Source of the DNA: Anaeromassilibacillus sp. An250
GTDB taxonomy: Bacteria > Bacillota > Clostridia > Oscillospirales > Acutalibacteraceae
Reading direction: 5' to 3'
DNA length: 64,000 bases
Assembly (NCBI RefSeq): GCF_002159845.1
Contig: NZ_NFJK01000013.1
Coordinates: 1-64,000, forward strand
Below the pieces are notes generated by a model. That model was not told where the DNA came from, did no database searches, and worked only from the letters and a program-made list of their open reading frames with translations. The position numbers and the translations under genes are program-made. Shown here in pieces: positions 8,829 through 16,521 of this stretch (its first letter is position 1; each line of letters begins with the position of its first letter).

Positions 8829-9130
8829 GGCTTCCCCTCCCGAGGACGTCTGGCGTTTTTGCCGCGCGTGGCGGCCGTCTGATAGCGATGGAGTTTGCAG
8901 GAAAAGGCGGGACAGGTTCCGCAGCGGAATGGCAGCGGGACAATCCCTGCCGGCCGACGGTTGTACGAAACGAAAATAGGCATCGCTGTTTTTTGCCCAA
9001 AATTTTCTTTTGCTCATTAACAACGAAGAATTTTGACAAAAAGGGACACATGTGATAAATTCTCACGTCGAAATGTCCATCGTCTCCTATTCCCATTTAT
9101 ATTGAAAAAAGGGCCGCTCCATGTCTAGGC

Positions 9131-9375
9131 ACACAGTGCCTTTCGCGGACACACAGTGCCTTTCGCGGACACACAGTGTCTTTCGCGCCTACGGCGAGGA
9201 CTACGCGGGCAGGCGGCTGGAAATTTTGCTTTCTTGCCCGGACACGCAGTGTCTTTCGCGCCTACGGCGGGGACTACACGGGCAGGCGGCTGGAAATTTT
9301 GCTTTCTTGCCCGGACACGCAGTGTCTTTCGCGCCTACGGCGAGGACTACATGGGCAGGCGGGCAATTTTGAAAG
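9131..9375 (+). repeat. 20-bp and 73-bp tandem repeats
   Basis: Two exact 20-bp units (9131-9150, 9151-9170) beginning ACACAGTGCC lead into a 73-bp tandem repeat with units at 9168-9240, 9241-9313 and 9314 to about 9375. The units share GTGTCTTTCGCGCCTACGG and are almost identical; the last diverges after GGGCAGGCGG. The reading frame stays open across the units, but 73 is not a multiple of 3 and no ribosome site or family signature is present, so I do not call a gene. Confidence 0.9.
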
Positions 9376-9477
9376 GAAGGAGCTGTCCGTCATATGGGCG
9401 GATAGGCCGCTTTTCAGTGATTGCATGGAAGCGCGATCGCCTTTCTCTGTTAGGCCGCGCAATGGTTCGAAAGGAAC

Positions 9478-9512
9478 AGCGCTCCCGGGCGGAAAGACCG
9501 TCCGAGAGCGCT
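9478..9512. other. Hairpin in the intergenic tract 8829-9663
   Basis: Arms AGCGCTC (9478-9484) and GAGCGCT (9506-9512), with inner GGGCGG and CCGTCC pairing. No T-run follows. Apart from the repeats and this hairpin I see nothing in 8829-9663. Confidence 0.45.
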
Positions 9513-9663
9513 GTCCAGATGTGCTTATGTGCGATACAATTCTTGTAGCCTGCGTTTGGATTGCGGGGCGGGAGTTTCAAAGGGCCGTCGGAAAGGCGGA
9601 CGGCCTTTGCGAGAAAGCCGCAGCTTTTCCTCATGAATCATTTAAAATGGGGATGGCCTATTT

Positions 9664-10220
9664 TTACTGATTCCAGGAATAATAATAGATGGCATTGTCC
9701 TGCAAATCGACCATGCCCACGACGATGTTTTGAAACAAGGGGATATCTTGGTCAAAATGCGCATGGTTCAGCCGGCTCCAGGCTGTTTATGCCACGAGGA
9801 AAGAATGCAGTAGAATCCCTGCCGGTTCCCACTCTCACGGAAGAGGTCCCTCGCCAGTTCTTTGCCGGGGAGCGAACCAATGGCCTGCACTCGTTGCCGC
9901 AAGGAGTGCGCAACGTCCTCTGGCAGCGGGAGGGGCGACCAGCGCGCCATAGCGCCCTGGGAGAGGAAAGCGTCCCGTTCGCTGGGCGGGAGCGAAAAAG
10001 CATAAAGCCGGTATCCGTCGCCCATAGCGCCATAGGTATCTTCTTCGAACAGGACCTCCGTGTGCTCCGGCAAGGCCAGGCCAAAGCTGTCCGAGAAGAA
10101 GGAGTAGGGGTTCTCTTCCGGCCGGGTTGTTAGGAAGATGGCTGTTGCTGCAACGATCAACAGAACGAACCCCAAAAGAATTTTAGGATGCGAAAAGCAT
10201 CCGGTTTTGTTGGGCTCCAT
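9664..10220 (-). CDS. Small membrane-anchored protein (family A), apparently frameshifted near its end
   Basis: Family unknown. From ATG 10220 the product opens with a basic segment and one membrane helix (ILLGFVLLIVAATAIFLTT, about 14-32), then a soluble domain of about 115 residues. The open frame stops at 9768 after 150 residues. Directly upstream of that stop a second frame continues without interruption from 9780 to a TAA at 9664-9666, adding 38 plausible residues (from WSRLNHAHFDQDIPLFQNIV to IYYYSWNQ). The shift equals one missing base between about 9770 and 9787; no slippery heptamer is seen. The N-terminal 44 codons and the upstream 80 bases are duplicated at 11231-11440, where they head a chimera. 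Last gene of the minus-strand cassette. Confidence 0.6.
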
Positions 10221-10332
10221 AGGTGTAACTCCATCATGATTTTTGCCTTTGCAGATCGAATCATAGCGCCCCTAAAAAAAGAAAGCTTCTTATGAGTTCC
10301 TTTCCCAGTTATTCGAAAGAATGACTTTTCCT

Positions 10333-10974
10333 TTAAGCATCATAACGCTCCAGTGCGGACTGATACCATGCGGCATACTGCTCTTCACCCTGGGCACTCA
10401 GATGTTCAGGGAGGACGAGTTCGCCGTCTTCAGGGACAGCAAAGCTGGCGCACCAGGGATGCGTTTCAGAAAATGCCCCGCTCCATGGCCGGCCAACGTC
10501 CGCTGCGTGATTTCCTGGACAAATGAAAAGAATGTATTCCCGCCCTTGTATAATGGGCTGGTGTCCAAAATAGGAGACAACGGACGGGTTTCCATGAAGA
10601 TCCTCTTGGATAAAGTAGCCTTCTATAAAGGGGATGGTGTCCCCCGCTTTTAAGTCCCCTTTGAAGGACTCCGTGATGGTGAGGGTGGAGTGCGTAAATC
10701 CCGTTGTCGATCCGTACTCCGGATCATCCTCAATGGGCAGGTAATTTTTCGCATCCGATAGAACGCCTTTTACAATATAGGGAGACCGCTCTACAAGGCT
10801 CGCAAAGGTTTCTGGTTCGTTTACGATAAAACCTTCGATCGAATGAAACGGCAAGCTTTGGATATCCATCTCCTCAGCATGTACGCTGGGAATCATCACC
10901 ATTGCTGTCAGTAGGACGGCCATACACAGGGAGATAAAGAGCTTTTTCATCATGTTGATTCCCCTCCTATTCAT
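10333..10974 (-). CDS. Secreted family B protein, copy 1
   Basis: The 213-residue product has an N-terminal signal peptide (KKLFISLCMAVLLTAMVMIPSVHA, cleaved after AHA-like VHA near residue 33) and no later membrane helix, so it is probably exported. Conserved features shared with the other four copies in this window are YIVKG near 67, SFKGDLKAGDTIPF near 105, a GHQPIIQGREYILFI block near 138, and a WSGAF segment near 165. No catalytic signature is visible. It overlaps the end of the chimera gene by 8 bases, exactly as copy 3 overlaps the full protease gene, so translation of the pairs is probably coupled. Two ATGs at the start (MNRRGINMMKK) leave the exact start open. Confidence 0.8.
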   Translation of the reverse strand: MNRRGINMMKKLFISLCMAVLLTAMVMIPSVHAEEMDIQSLPFHSIEGFIVNEPETFASLVERSPYIVKGVLSDAKNYLPIEDDPEYGSTTGFTHSTLTITESFKGDLKAGDTIPFIEGYFIQEDLHGNPSVVSYFGHQPIIQGREYILFICPGNHAADVGRPWSGAFSETHPWCASFAVPEDGELVLPEHLSAQGEEQYAAWYQSALERYDA

Positions 10975-11230
10975 AGATCGCCTGAAGAGACTCGACGTCG
11001 TGGTCGAGGATAACGTAGGCGGCTAGATTTGTGTTATCCTGCATAACAGCGGGCTCCGAACAGGACGGATGCTTTAAACCCAACGCATGGCCGAATTCGT
11101 GGATGACCGTCTGTGCTTGGACGGCGGAGCTGAAGTCCAAAAGGCCCACAGAATTTAAGGTGACTTTTGCGCTGGCGATTTCGTCGCCCCAGTCCCCGAT
11201 ATAGCCGTCGGTTTGTCCACTGCCGTTGCT
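10967..11230. repeat. 264-bp near-identical copy of 12727-12990
   Basis: A direct repeat with a constant offset of 1760 bases. It carries the last 87 codons and stop of the metalloprotease. Its left end is the stop codon and its right end the junction with the family A anchor. Confidence 0.9.
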
Positions 11231-11362
11231 TTCCGAGAAGAAGGAGTAGGGGGTCTCTTCCGGCCGGGTTGTTAGGAAGATGGCTGTTGCCGCAACGATC
11301 AACAGAATGAACCCCAAAAGAATTTTAGGATGTGCAAAACATCCGGTTTTGTTGGAATTCAT
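10967..11362 (-). CDS. Chimera: family A membrane anchor joined to the metalloprotease active-site end
   Basis: The first 44 residues (to FFSE) match the N-terminus of the 10220 gene, including the membrane helix. The rest, from SNGSGQTDGY to the end, is the same as the last 87 residues of the 519-residue protease at 12727-14286. It keeps the zinc motif HEFGHALGLKH (residues 88-98) and the likely Met-turn PAVMQD. The join at 11230/11231 is in frame and clean. The DNA of 10967-11230 differs from 12727-12990 by very few bases (one seen near 11190), so the event is recent. The product lacks the front half of the catalytic domain and may be inactive; it could also be a by-product of tandem duplication. 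Confidence 0.8.
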   Translation of the reverse strand: MNSNKTGCFAHPKILLGFILLIVAATAIFLTTRPEETPYSFFSESNGSGQTDGYIGDWGDEIASAKVTLNSVGLLDFSSAVQAQTVIHEFGHALGLKHPSCSEPAVMQDNTNLAAYVILDHDVESLQAIYE

Positions 11363-11430
11363 AGATGTAACTCCATCGTGATTTTTGCCTTTGCAGATCG
11401 AATCATAGCGCCCCTAAAAAAGAAAGCTTC

Positions 11431-12066
11431 TTATGTGTTATATTTCTTCAACACTGCTGGATAAAATTCCCTGTAAAGTTCGCTGTTAGGGACGAAGCGG
11501 CTGGGGATGGACGCGTCTGCGGAACCCTCTTCTCCGGAAGGGACGGCATATTGGGAAAGGCCGAAGTAGGAGGTGGAATATGTCCCACTCCAAGGTTTGT
11601 TTTCGTCATAGAAGACGTTTGACGGACCGATGAAGAGAATATATTCGTGCCCCGGCAGAATCGGCCGGTGGCCAAAATAACAGTGTAACCGGCGTTCTCC
11701 GCTAGAAAGGGTATCAATATAATACGTTTCTATAAATGGCACCGTGTCCCCGGCCTTTAAGTCTCCTTTAAAGGAATCTGTAATCGTGAGGGTGGATAAG
11801 GTAAAGCCGGTGGTGTCGTCCGTCGGAAGATAGTTTTCCGAATCCTCGGAGCGGACCGCCTTCACAATACAGGAGCTTCCGTCTTCCAATTCTTTAAAGG
11901 TCTCTGGTCCTGGGGTCATAAACCCATCAATTGTGCAAATAGGAAGATTCTCCAAATTCCTTTCCTCAGCATGTACGCTTGGAAGCACAATCGTTGCCGT
12001 CAGTAGGATGGCCAGACACAGGGAGATAAAGAGCTTTTTCATCATGTTGATTCCCCTCCTATTCAT
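11431..12066 (-). CDS. Secreted family B protein, copy 2
   Basis: A 211-residue exported protein with a signal peptide of about 33 residues ending SVHA. It is closest to copy 3: both have DGSSCIVKA(I/V)RSEDSEN, TLTITDSFKGDL or its twin, GHRPILPGHEYILFIG, and end PAVLKKYNT. Its 5' end overlaps a 37-base remnant of the protease gene tail (12059-12095), so this copy arose by duplication of the protease-end-plus-B unit, with most of the protease part since lost. Unpaired cysteines (SSCIVKA, HCYFGH) could form a disulfide outside the cell. Function unknown. Confidence 0.8.
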   Translation of the reverse strand: MNRRGINMMKKLFISLCLAILLTATIVLPSVHAEERNLENLPICTIDGFMTPGPETFKELEDGSSCIVKAVRSEDSENYLPTDDTTGFTLSTLTITDSFKGDLKAGDTVPFIETYYIDTLSSGERRLHCYFGHRPILPGHEYILFIGPSNVFYDENKPWSGTYSTSYFGLSQYAVPSGEEGSADASIPSRFVPNSELYREFYPAVLKKYNT

Positions 12067-12095
12067 AGATCGCCTGAAGAGACTCGACGTCGTGG
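12059..12095. repeat. 37-bp remnant of the metalloprotease 3' end
   Basis: Identical to 12727-12763, covering the last 11 codons and stop of the protease, and abruptly joined to sequence like that downstream of family B genes (AAAGAAAGCTTCTTATG). It marks a duplication breakpoint. Confidence 0.85.
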
Positions 12096-12116
12096 CCTCC
12101 CTGAAAAGAAAGCTTC

Positions 12117-12734
12117 TTATGTGTTATACTTCTTCAACACTGCCGGATAAAGTTTTCTGTAGATTTCATTATCAGGGATGAAGAGGTCATCGATTTCATC
12201 GTCTGAAGGGATTATATAATGTGAAATGCCAGGGAATGCGGTGCAATATGTTCCAGTCCAAGGCTTATTTTCCATTAAGGAAACCTCTGGAAGTCCAATG
12301 AAGAGAATGTATTCCCGTCCCGGAAGGAGAGGGGCGTGTCCAAAATAGCATACCAGCTGTGGCTCTCCCATTTTGTTTTTCCGAATACAATAGCATTCTG
12401 CAAACGGGATCGTGTCTCCCTCTTTTAAGTCGCCTTTAAAGGATTTGGTAATCGTGAGCGTGGAACGGGTAAATCCATTGGCTTCATCACTTGGCGGGAA
12501 GTTTTCCGAATCCTCGGAGCGGATTGCCTTCACAATACAGGAACTTCCGTCTTCCAATCCCTCTAATGTTTCTGGCATTGCGACCATAAACCCATCAATT
12601 TTACAAATAGGCAAATCTTCGAGGGGCCTTTCTTCAGCATGTACGCTGGGAATTACAACCATTGCCGCTAACAGGATGGCCATACACAAAGTGGTAAAGA
12701 ACTTTTTCATCATGTTGCTTTCCCTCCTATTCAT
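12117..12734 (-). CDS. Secreted family B protein, copy 3
   Basis: A 205-residue protein with a signal peptide (KKFFTTLCMAILLAAMVVIPSVHA) and the shared family B core: SSCIVKAIRSEDSEN, TLTITKSFKGDLKEGDTIPF, CYFGHAPLLPGREYILFIG and KPWTGTY. It follows the full-length protease directly, its ATG lying 8 bases inside the protease gene end, which suggests coupled translation and a shared task outside the cell. Family B could be a partner, propeptide-like inhibitor or substrate of the protease, but only gene position supports this. The ribosome site GGAGGGAAAGC lies inside the protease tail. Confidence 0.8.
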   Translation of the reverse strand: MNRRESNMMKKFFTTLCMAILLAAMVVIPSVHAEERPLEDLPICKIDGFMVAMPETLEGLEDGSSCIVKAIRSEDSENFPPSDEANGFTRSTLTITKSFKGDLKEGDTIPFAECYCIRKNKMGEPQLVCYFGHAPLLPGREYILFIGLPEVSLMENKPWTGTYCTAFPGISHYIIPSDDEIDDLFIPDNEIYRKLYPAVLKKYNT

Positions 12735-14286
12735 AGATCGCCTGAAGAGACTCGACGTCGTGGTCGAGGATAACGTAGGCGGCTAGATTTGTGTTATCCT
12801 GCATAACAGCGGGCTCCGAACAGGACGGATGCTTTAAACCCAACGCATGGCCGAATTCGTGGATGACCGTCTGTGCTTGGACGGCGGAGCTGAAGTCCAA
12901 AAGGCCCACAGAATTTAAGGTGACTTTTGCGCTGGCGATTTCGTCGCCCCAGTCCCCGATATAGCCGTCTGTTTGTCCACTGCCGTTGCTCTCAAGTAGT
13001 TTCCCGTCTTCATCATAGGCTTCTGCATATCCGAGTATGGTTTTACCACCTTGGCCGCCCACAATGACACTAGTTGTTAATACAATATCCATCCCCAGGT
13101 CCTCGTCTGTGTCCGATACCTCGATGTCCCCAAAGGATACGCCGTCCGCAACATCGTTCCATGATTCAATCCGGGCGACAATCCCGTCCATGCTGAGACG
13201 GAAATCTTCTTTGTCAACCAGGTTTTTTACTTTGTCGAGGATTTGCACAGAGATGCCGTCTGCGTTTTTCCACTTTCCGCCAAAGCTATTGGAAAAGGAG
13301 AGCACCTGGAATGTTCTTGACAGCTCGTTGTCGTCCGGATCAATGTCGGCGCTCGTATGCTGCGGGTCTACGGACATACCAAGAGAAGCTTGTCCGGAAT
13401 TTTGAAATTTTGCTTTCACAGAGAAGTTTAAAACCTTTCTTGCGGGAATGCTGACCCGCGCGGTTGCGCCAAGGTCTTTTCCATTTAAAAGGAACCGGAC
13501 GGGAATATCCACCGCATCCAAGTTTCCCAGGTTTGCGACGCTCACTTCATATTCGTGGTTGACTCTGGGTTCCACGCTGCTGGGCCCGTTAATGGCATAG
13601 GCCCTTACGGAAACGGCGTCCGCCCATTGAAAATCTTTGGAGACCGTGTTGTTTGCGGTGTTGGTCTCTGTCACACCGCTGGGCAGCCAGGCATCTACCA
13701 ACAACGTGTGCGTACCGCCAATGCGGTTCTTAAAGTTTAATTTCAGAGTGGCAGTTGTATTTGGCGCCAATGTGACCTGGACGGTTTTGGTGGTCAGGTT
13801 TTGCGCATCTAAGTAAACCGCATAGGAAAAGCTGGAGATTGTCGTGGAGCCGAGATTTTGAATCGTGACCGAAATCGGTATATCCACCATGTTGGGAAAT
13901 GGTTCTGTATGATTGGTGGCGCGAGGATTGGAAATGGCCAGGTCAGTTCCTGTTGCCCTTTGCGAAAGAAGGGTAGCTGTCTCCGGAACGGTTTCTTCCA
14001 ACACTTCAATCCCGATTTCTTCGATTTCCGGAAGAGGTTCTTCGAGATCTTCAGGAAGCTCTTCTTCCGTCATGGTGGATGCAAGAATCTGGATCTCGTT
14101 GGCCTGGCCATCTGAAAAGGTGAGGCCCGTATCTGTTTCATCACGGGAGTCAATTGTTTTTTCAGAGGTGGTTTCCAAGGGTTCTTGGATAGATTCGTGT
14201 TCTGCGCCGGCCTGTCCTGTGAAACAGCCAATGCAGGCGATACACAAAATACAAGCCAAGATCCTTTTCTTTACCTGTGTTTTCAT
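12727..14286 (-). CDS. Secreted matrixin-like zinc metalloprotease with two CARDB-type domains
   Basis: The 519-residue product starts with a signal peptide (about 1-28, ending TGQAGA), then an acidic, disordered stretch to about 115. Two CARDB-like Ig-type adhesion domains follow (about 115-225, TDLAISNPRATN onward, and about 230-335, VRAYAINGPSSVEPRVNHEYEVSV). The C-terminal domain (about 340-519) is catalytic, with the metzincin zinc motif HEFGHALGLKH at 476-486 and Met495 in PAVMQD as the likely Met-turn. This is the M10/matrixin pattern. No sorting signal is seen, so it is either released or non-covalently bound. It heads the minus-strand cassette; TATAAT on the minus strand at 14321-14326 is a possible promoter. 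Base composition is visibly more AT-rich than the flanks, suggesting transfer. Confidence 0.85.
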   Translation of the reverse strand: MKTQVKKRILACILCIACIGCFTGQAGAEHESIQEPLETTSEKTIDSRDETDTGLTFSDGQANEIQILASTMTEEELPEDLEEPLPEIEEIGIEVLEETVPETATLLSQRATGTDLAISNPRATNHTEPFPNMVDIPISVTIQNLGSTTISSFSYAVYLDAQNLTTKTVQVTLAPNTTATLKLNFKNRIGGTHTLLVDAWLPSGVTETNTANNTVSKDFQWADAVSVRAYAINGPSSVEPRVNHEYEVSVANLGNLDAVDIPVRFLLNGKDLGATARVSIPARKVLNFSVKAKFQNSGQASLGMSVDPQHTSADIDPDDNELSRTFQVLSFSNSFGGKWKNADGISVQILDKVKNLVDKEDFRLSMDGIVARIESWNDVADGVSFGDIEVSDTDEDLGMDIVLTTSVIVGGQGGKTILGYAEAYDEDGKLLESNGSGQTDGYIGDWGDEIASAKVTLNSVGLLDFSSAVQAQTVIHEFGHALGLKHPSCSEPAVMQDNTNLAAYVILDHDVESLQAIYE

Positions 14287-14577
14287 AAATATTTCCTTTC
14301 CTTAATTTTGAATTGGTTACATTATAAACTTGAATGATACATTGGAATCCACTCCTGCAATAAATTTATTACTGCTTTGAAAATATAAAATAGCTATAGA
14401 AACCCGTTGTAGTAGAATAAATATTAAAAATGCGTTCTAATACTTAATAACGATTCTATCATTCTAAAGTGGACAACTTTTTAAAATGATTAAGGAATAA
14501 TGATAGAGAAAATATATTGTATAATTTGTCAAATATACATAAAATTCTTAACAATGCGCAGAGAAAGGACCCATCCC
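14287..14577. other. AT-rich divergent promoter region
   Basis: About 290 bases, much richer in A and T than either flank, separating the protease cassette (minus) from the decarboxylase (plus). On the minus strand TATAAT lies at 14321-14326 with no good -35. No ORF is supported. Confidence 0.5.
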
Positions 14578-15936
14578 ATGTCTGAAACACCTCTTTACAC
14601 GGCCCTAATGGAGCACCGCGCCCTGCACCGCGCGGCCTTCCATACGCCCGGCCACAAAAACAACCCCGCAGCCCTTCCGGACGACCTCTTATCCCTCGAT
14701 TTTACCGAGCTGCCGGACACCGACAGCCTCTTTGAAGCCGAAGGCCCCATCCTGCGCGCGGAGCAGGCCGCCGCGCAGCTCTTTGGCACAAAGCGGACGT
14801 TGTTCTCCGCGGGCGGGTGCTCGCTGTGTATCCAGGCGATGCTGCGCCTGGCCGCGCCGAACGGGGGGAAGATCCTGTGCGGCCGCGTGGTACACCGCTC
14901 CGCGGTGAATGCCATGGCGCTGTTGGGCTTGGAACCCGTCTGGGCGCTTCCGGAGGACCTCGTGGACGCGGTGGCACTGCACCCCGATGTGCGGGCGGCC
15001 TATGTGACCAGCCCGAATTATTACGGGGAGTTGGCGGACATCCCCGCGCTTGCCGCGGCGTGCCGGGAGCAGGGAATCCCCCTGCTCGTGGACAATGCCC
15101 ACGGCGCGCACCTCTTCTTCACGGAGCCCGTCCTGCATCCGATTGCGCTGGGGGCCTCCATGACCGCCTGTTCTGCGCACAAGACGCTCAATGTCATGAC
15201 CGGCGGCGCATGGTTGAACATCGCGGACGAGCGGTTTGTCCGGGACGCCAAGGGCGCGATGGCGCTGTTTGGTTCCACGAGCCCGTCCTACCCGGTCATG
15301 GCCTCGCTAGATTGGTGCCGGGCCTGGCTGGAGGACAACGGGCGGCTGGAATTTTCCCGCCTACAGGCGCGTGTGCGCGAGCTGAAGAAACTGGCGGAGC
15401 GCGTGGGGCTGCACGTCCCCGGCATGGGCTGGTGGGAGGACCCGCGCCGGTGGGACCCGACGCGCATCACCTTGGACGTCACCCCGGCGGAGCTGACCGG
15501 GCAGGCGGCGGCGGAGCTGCTGCGGTACGCCGGGTGTGAACCGGAATATGCGGACAGCCAATTTGTCGTGCTGATTGCGACGCCGTTTAACACGGAGCGC
15601 GACTTTGAGCGCTTGGAAAAGGGCATTCGCCTGTTGGCGGACCGCGAAGCGCGCGCGGCGGTCCCGCTGCCCCGGAGCCTTGGAAACCGCCACACGCCCC
15701 ATACGGATGGCATGCCCCCCTTGCCGCCCGCACGGATCCCGCTGCGGGACGCCGTGCTCGCCCCCGCTGAGGCGGTCCCGTTGGAAAAATGCGTTGGGCG
15801 GATCGCGGCGGACCCCGCGTGCCCCTGCCCGCCCGGCGTACCGGTTGTGATGCCGGGGGAGGAAATTACAAAAGACGCAGTGGACTTTTTGCGCGCCTAT
15901 GGCTTTTCCTCGCTAAAAGTGTTAAAATACAAATAA
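14578..15936 (+). CDS. Orn/Lys/Arg decarboxylase-family PLP enzyme (YaaO/SpeA type)
   Basis: A fold-type I PLP enzyme of 452 residues. The Schiff-base lysine is Lys202 in SAHKTLNVMTGG, and the amino-terminal motifs HTPGHKNN and DFTELPDTDSL (near 50) are those of the Bacillus SpeA/YaaO group. Shorter than the inducible enteric enzymes because the wing domain is missing. The reaction is probably decarboxylation of arginine, lysine or ornithine to a polyamine precursor; the substrate cannot be read from sequence. Start 14578 follows GAAAGGAC; the frame from 14500 adds an AT-rich, unlikely N-terminus. In Bacillus the homologue stands first in the yaaO-tmk-darA-yaaR-holB-ricT row, and the same order is kept here without tmk and yaaR. 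Confidence 0.88.
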   Translation: MSETPLYTALMEHRALHRAAFHTPGHKNNPAALPDDLLSLDFTELPDTDSLFEAEGPILRAEQAAAQLFGTKRTLFSAGGCSLCIQAMLRLAAPNGGKILCGRVVHRSAVNAMALLGLEPVWALPEDLVDAVALHPDVRAAYVTSPNYYGELADIPALAAACREQGIPLLVDNAHGAHLFFTEPVLHPIALGASMTACSAHKTLNVMTGGAWLNIADERFVRDAKGAMALFGSTSPSYPVMASLDWCRAWLEDNGRLEFSRLQARVRELKKLAERVGLHVPGMGWWEDPRRWDPTRITLDVTPAELTGQAAAELLRYAGCEPEYADSQFVVLIATPFNTERDFERLEKGIRLLADREARAAVPLPRSLGNRHTPHTDGMPPLPPARIPLRDAVLAPAEAVPLEKCVGRIAADPACPCPPGVPVVMPGEEITKDAVDFLRAYGFSSLKVLKYK

Positions 15937-16159
15937 TGTTTCTTCCACAGGTTCTGAAAGGGAATCCATTCCTAGCCGCTTTGCTGGCGCTGCTCCTGGG
16001 CAGATGCCCGCAGGGGGAAGGGGCCTTTCGCGGAGACGGGAAGAGACGGTCCTGTGGGTTTCGCAGGGGCGAGTGCCGCGCTGTTTGTCAAATGGATGCG
16101 GCTGGCGCGCCCGTGTATCGAACCAAGTGAATATGGTGCAAACATTGTCATACATAAAT

Positions 16160-16176
16160 GGCCGCCTTTTGCGGCC
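16160..16176. other. Hairpin before darA
   Basis: Perfect arms GGCCGC and GCGGCC around CTTTT, ending 8 bases before the GGAGGG ribosome site of darA. It may modulate translation. The gap 15937-16159 shows no gene and no remnant of a thymidylate kinase. Confidence 0.4.
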
Positions 16177-16197
16177 GACCGAACGGAGGGAGTTTCG

Positions 16198-16521
16198 ATG
16201 AAGCTGGTACTTGCAATCGTGAGCAAAGATGATAGCAGCATGGTTTCTTCTGCGCTGACGCAGGAGGGATTCCCCGTCACCAAATTGGCGACTACGGGCG
16301 GTTTCCTGATGGCCGGCAATACGACGTTTATCTCCGGCGTGGAGGACGGCCAGGTCGATCAGGTCATCGACATCATCCGCAAACAGAGCAGCCGCCGCAC
16401 CCAGATTGTCCCCAGCGCATCCACCATGGACGGAGGTATGTATACATCCGTGCCGATCGAGGTCACCGTGGGCGGTGCGACGATCTTTGTGCTGGATGTG
16501 GACCGTTTCGAAAAAGTATGA
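16198..16521 (+). CDS. darA: Cyclic di-AMP receptor, PII-like
   Basis: A 107-residue member of the DarA/YaaQ (PstA) family. These PII-like trimers bind the second messenger c-di-AMP; their output is largely unknown. The core MKLVLAIVSKDD, TKLATTGGFLMAGNTTF (near 30-47), and VTVGGATIFVLDVDRFEKV at the end match the family over its whole length. The upstream frame to 16054 is rejected because GGAGGG at 16185-16190 serves ATG 16198. The stop overlaps the start of holB as ATGA, so the two are translationally coupled, as in Bacillus where yaaR separates them. Confidence 0.93.
   Translation: MKLVLAIVSKDDSSMVSSALTQEGFPVTKLATTGGFLMAGNTTFISGVEDGQVDQVIDIIRKQSSRRTQIVPSASTMDGGMYTSVPIEVTVGGATIFVLDVDRFEKV

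Noticed and set aside
9131-9375. CRISPR array
   Set aside because: Units are contiguous tandem repeats without unique spacers, and no cas gene is present.
9121-9670. Open frames across the repeat tract, on both strands
   Set aside because: The 73-bp unit is not a multiple of 3, frames have no ribosome site, and the translations are only repeats of the DNA unit.
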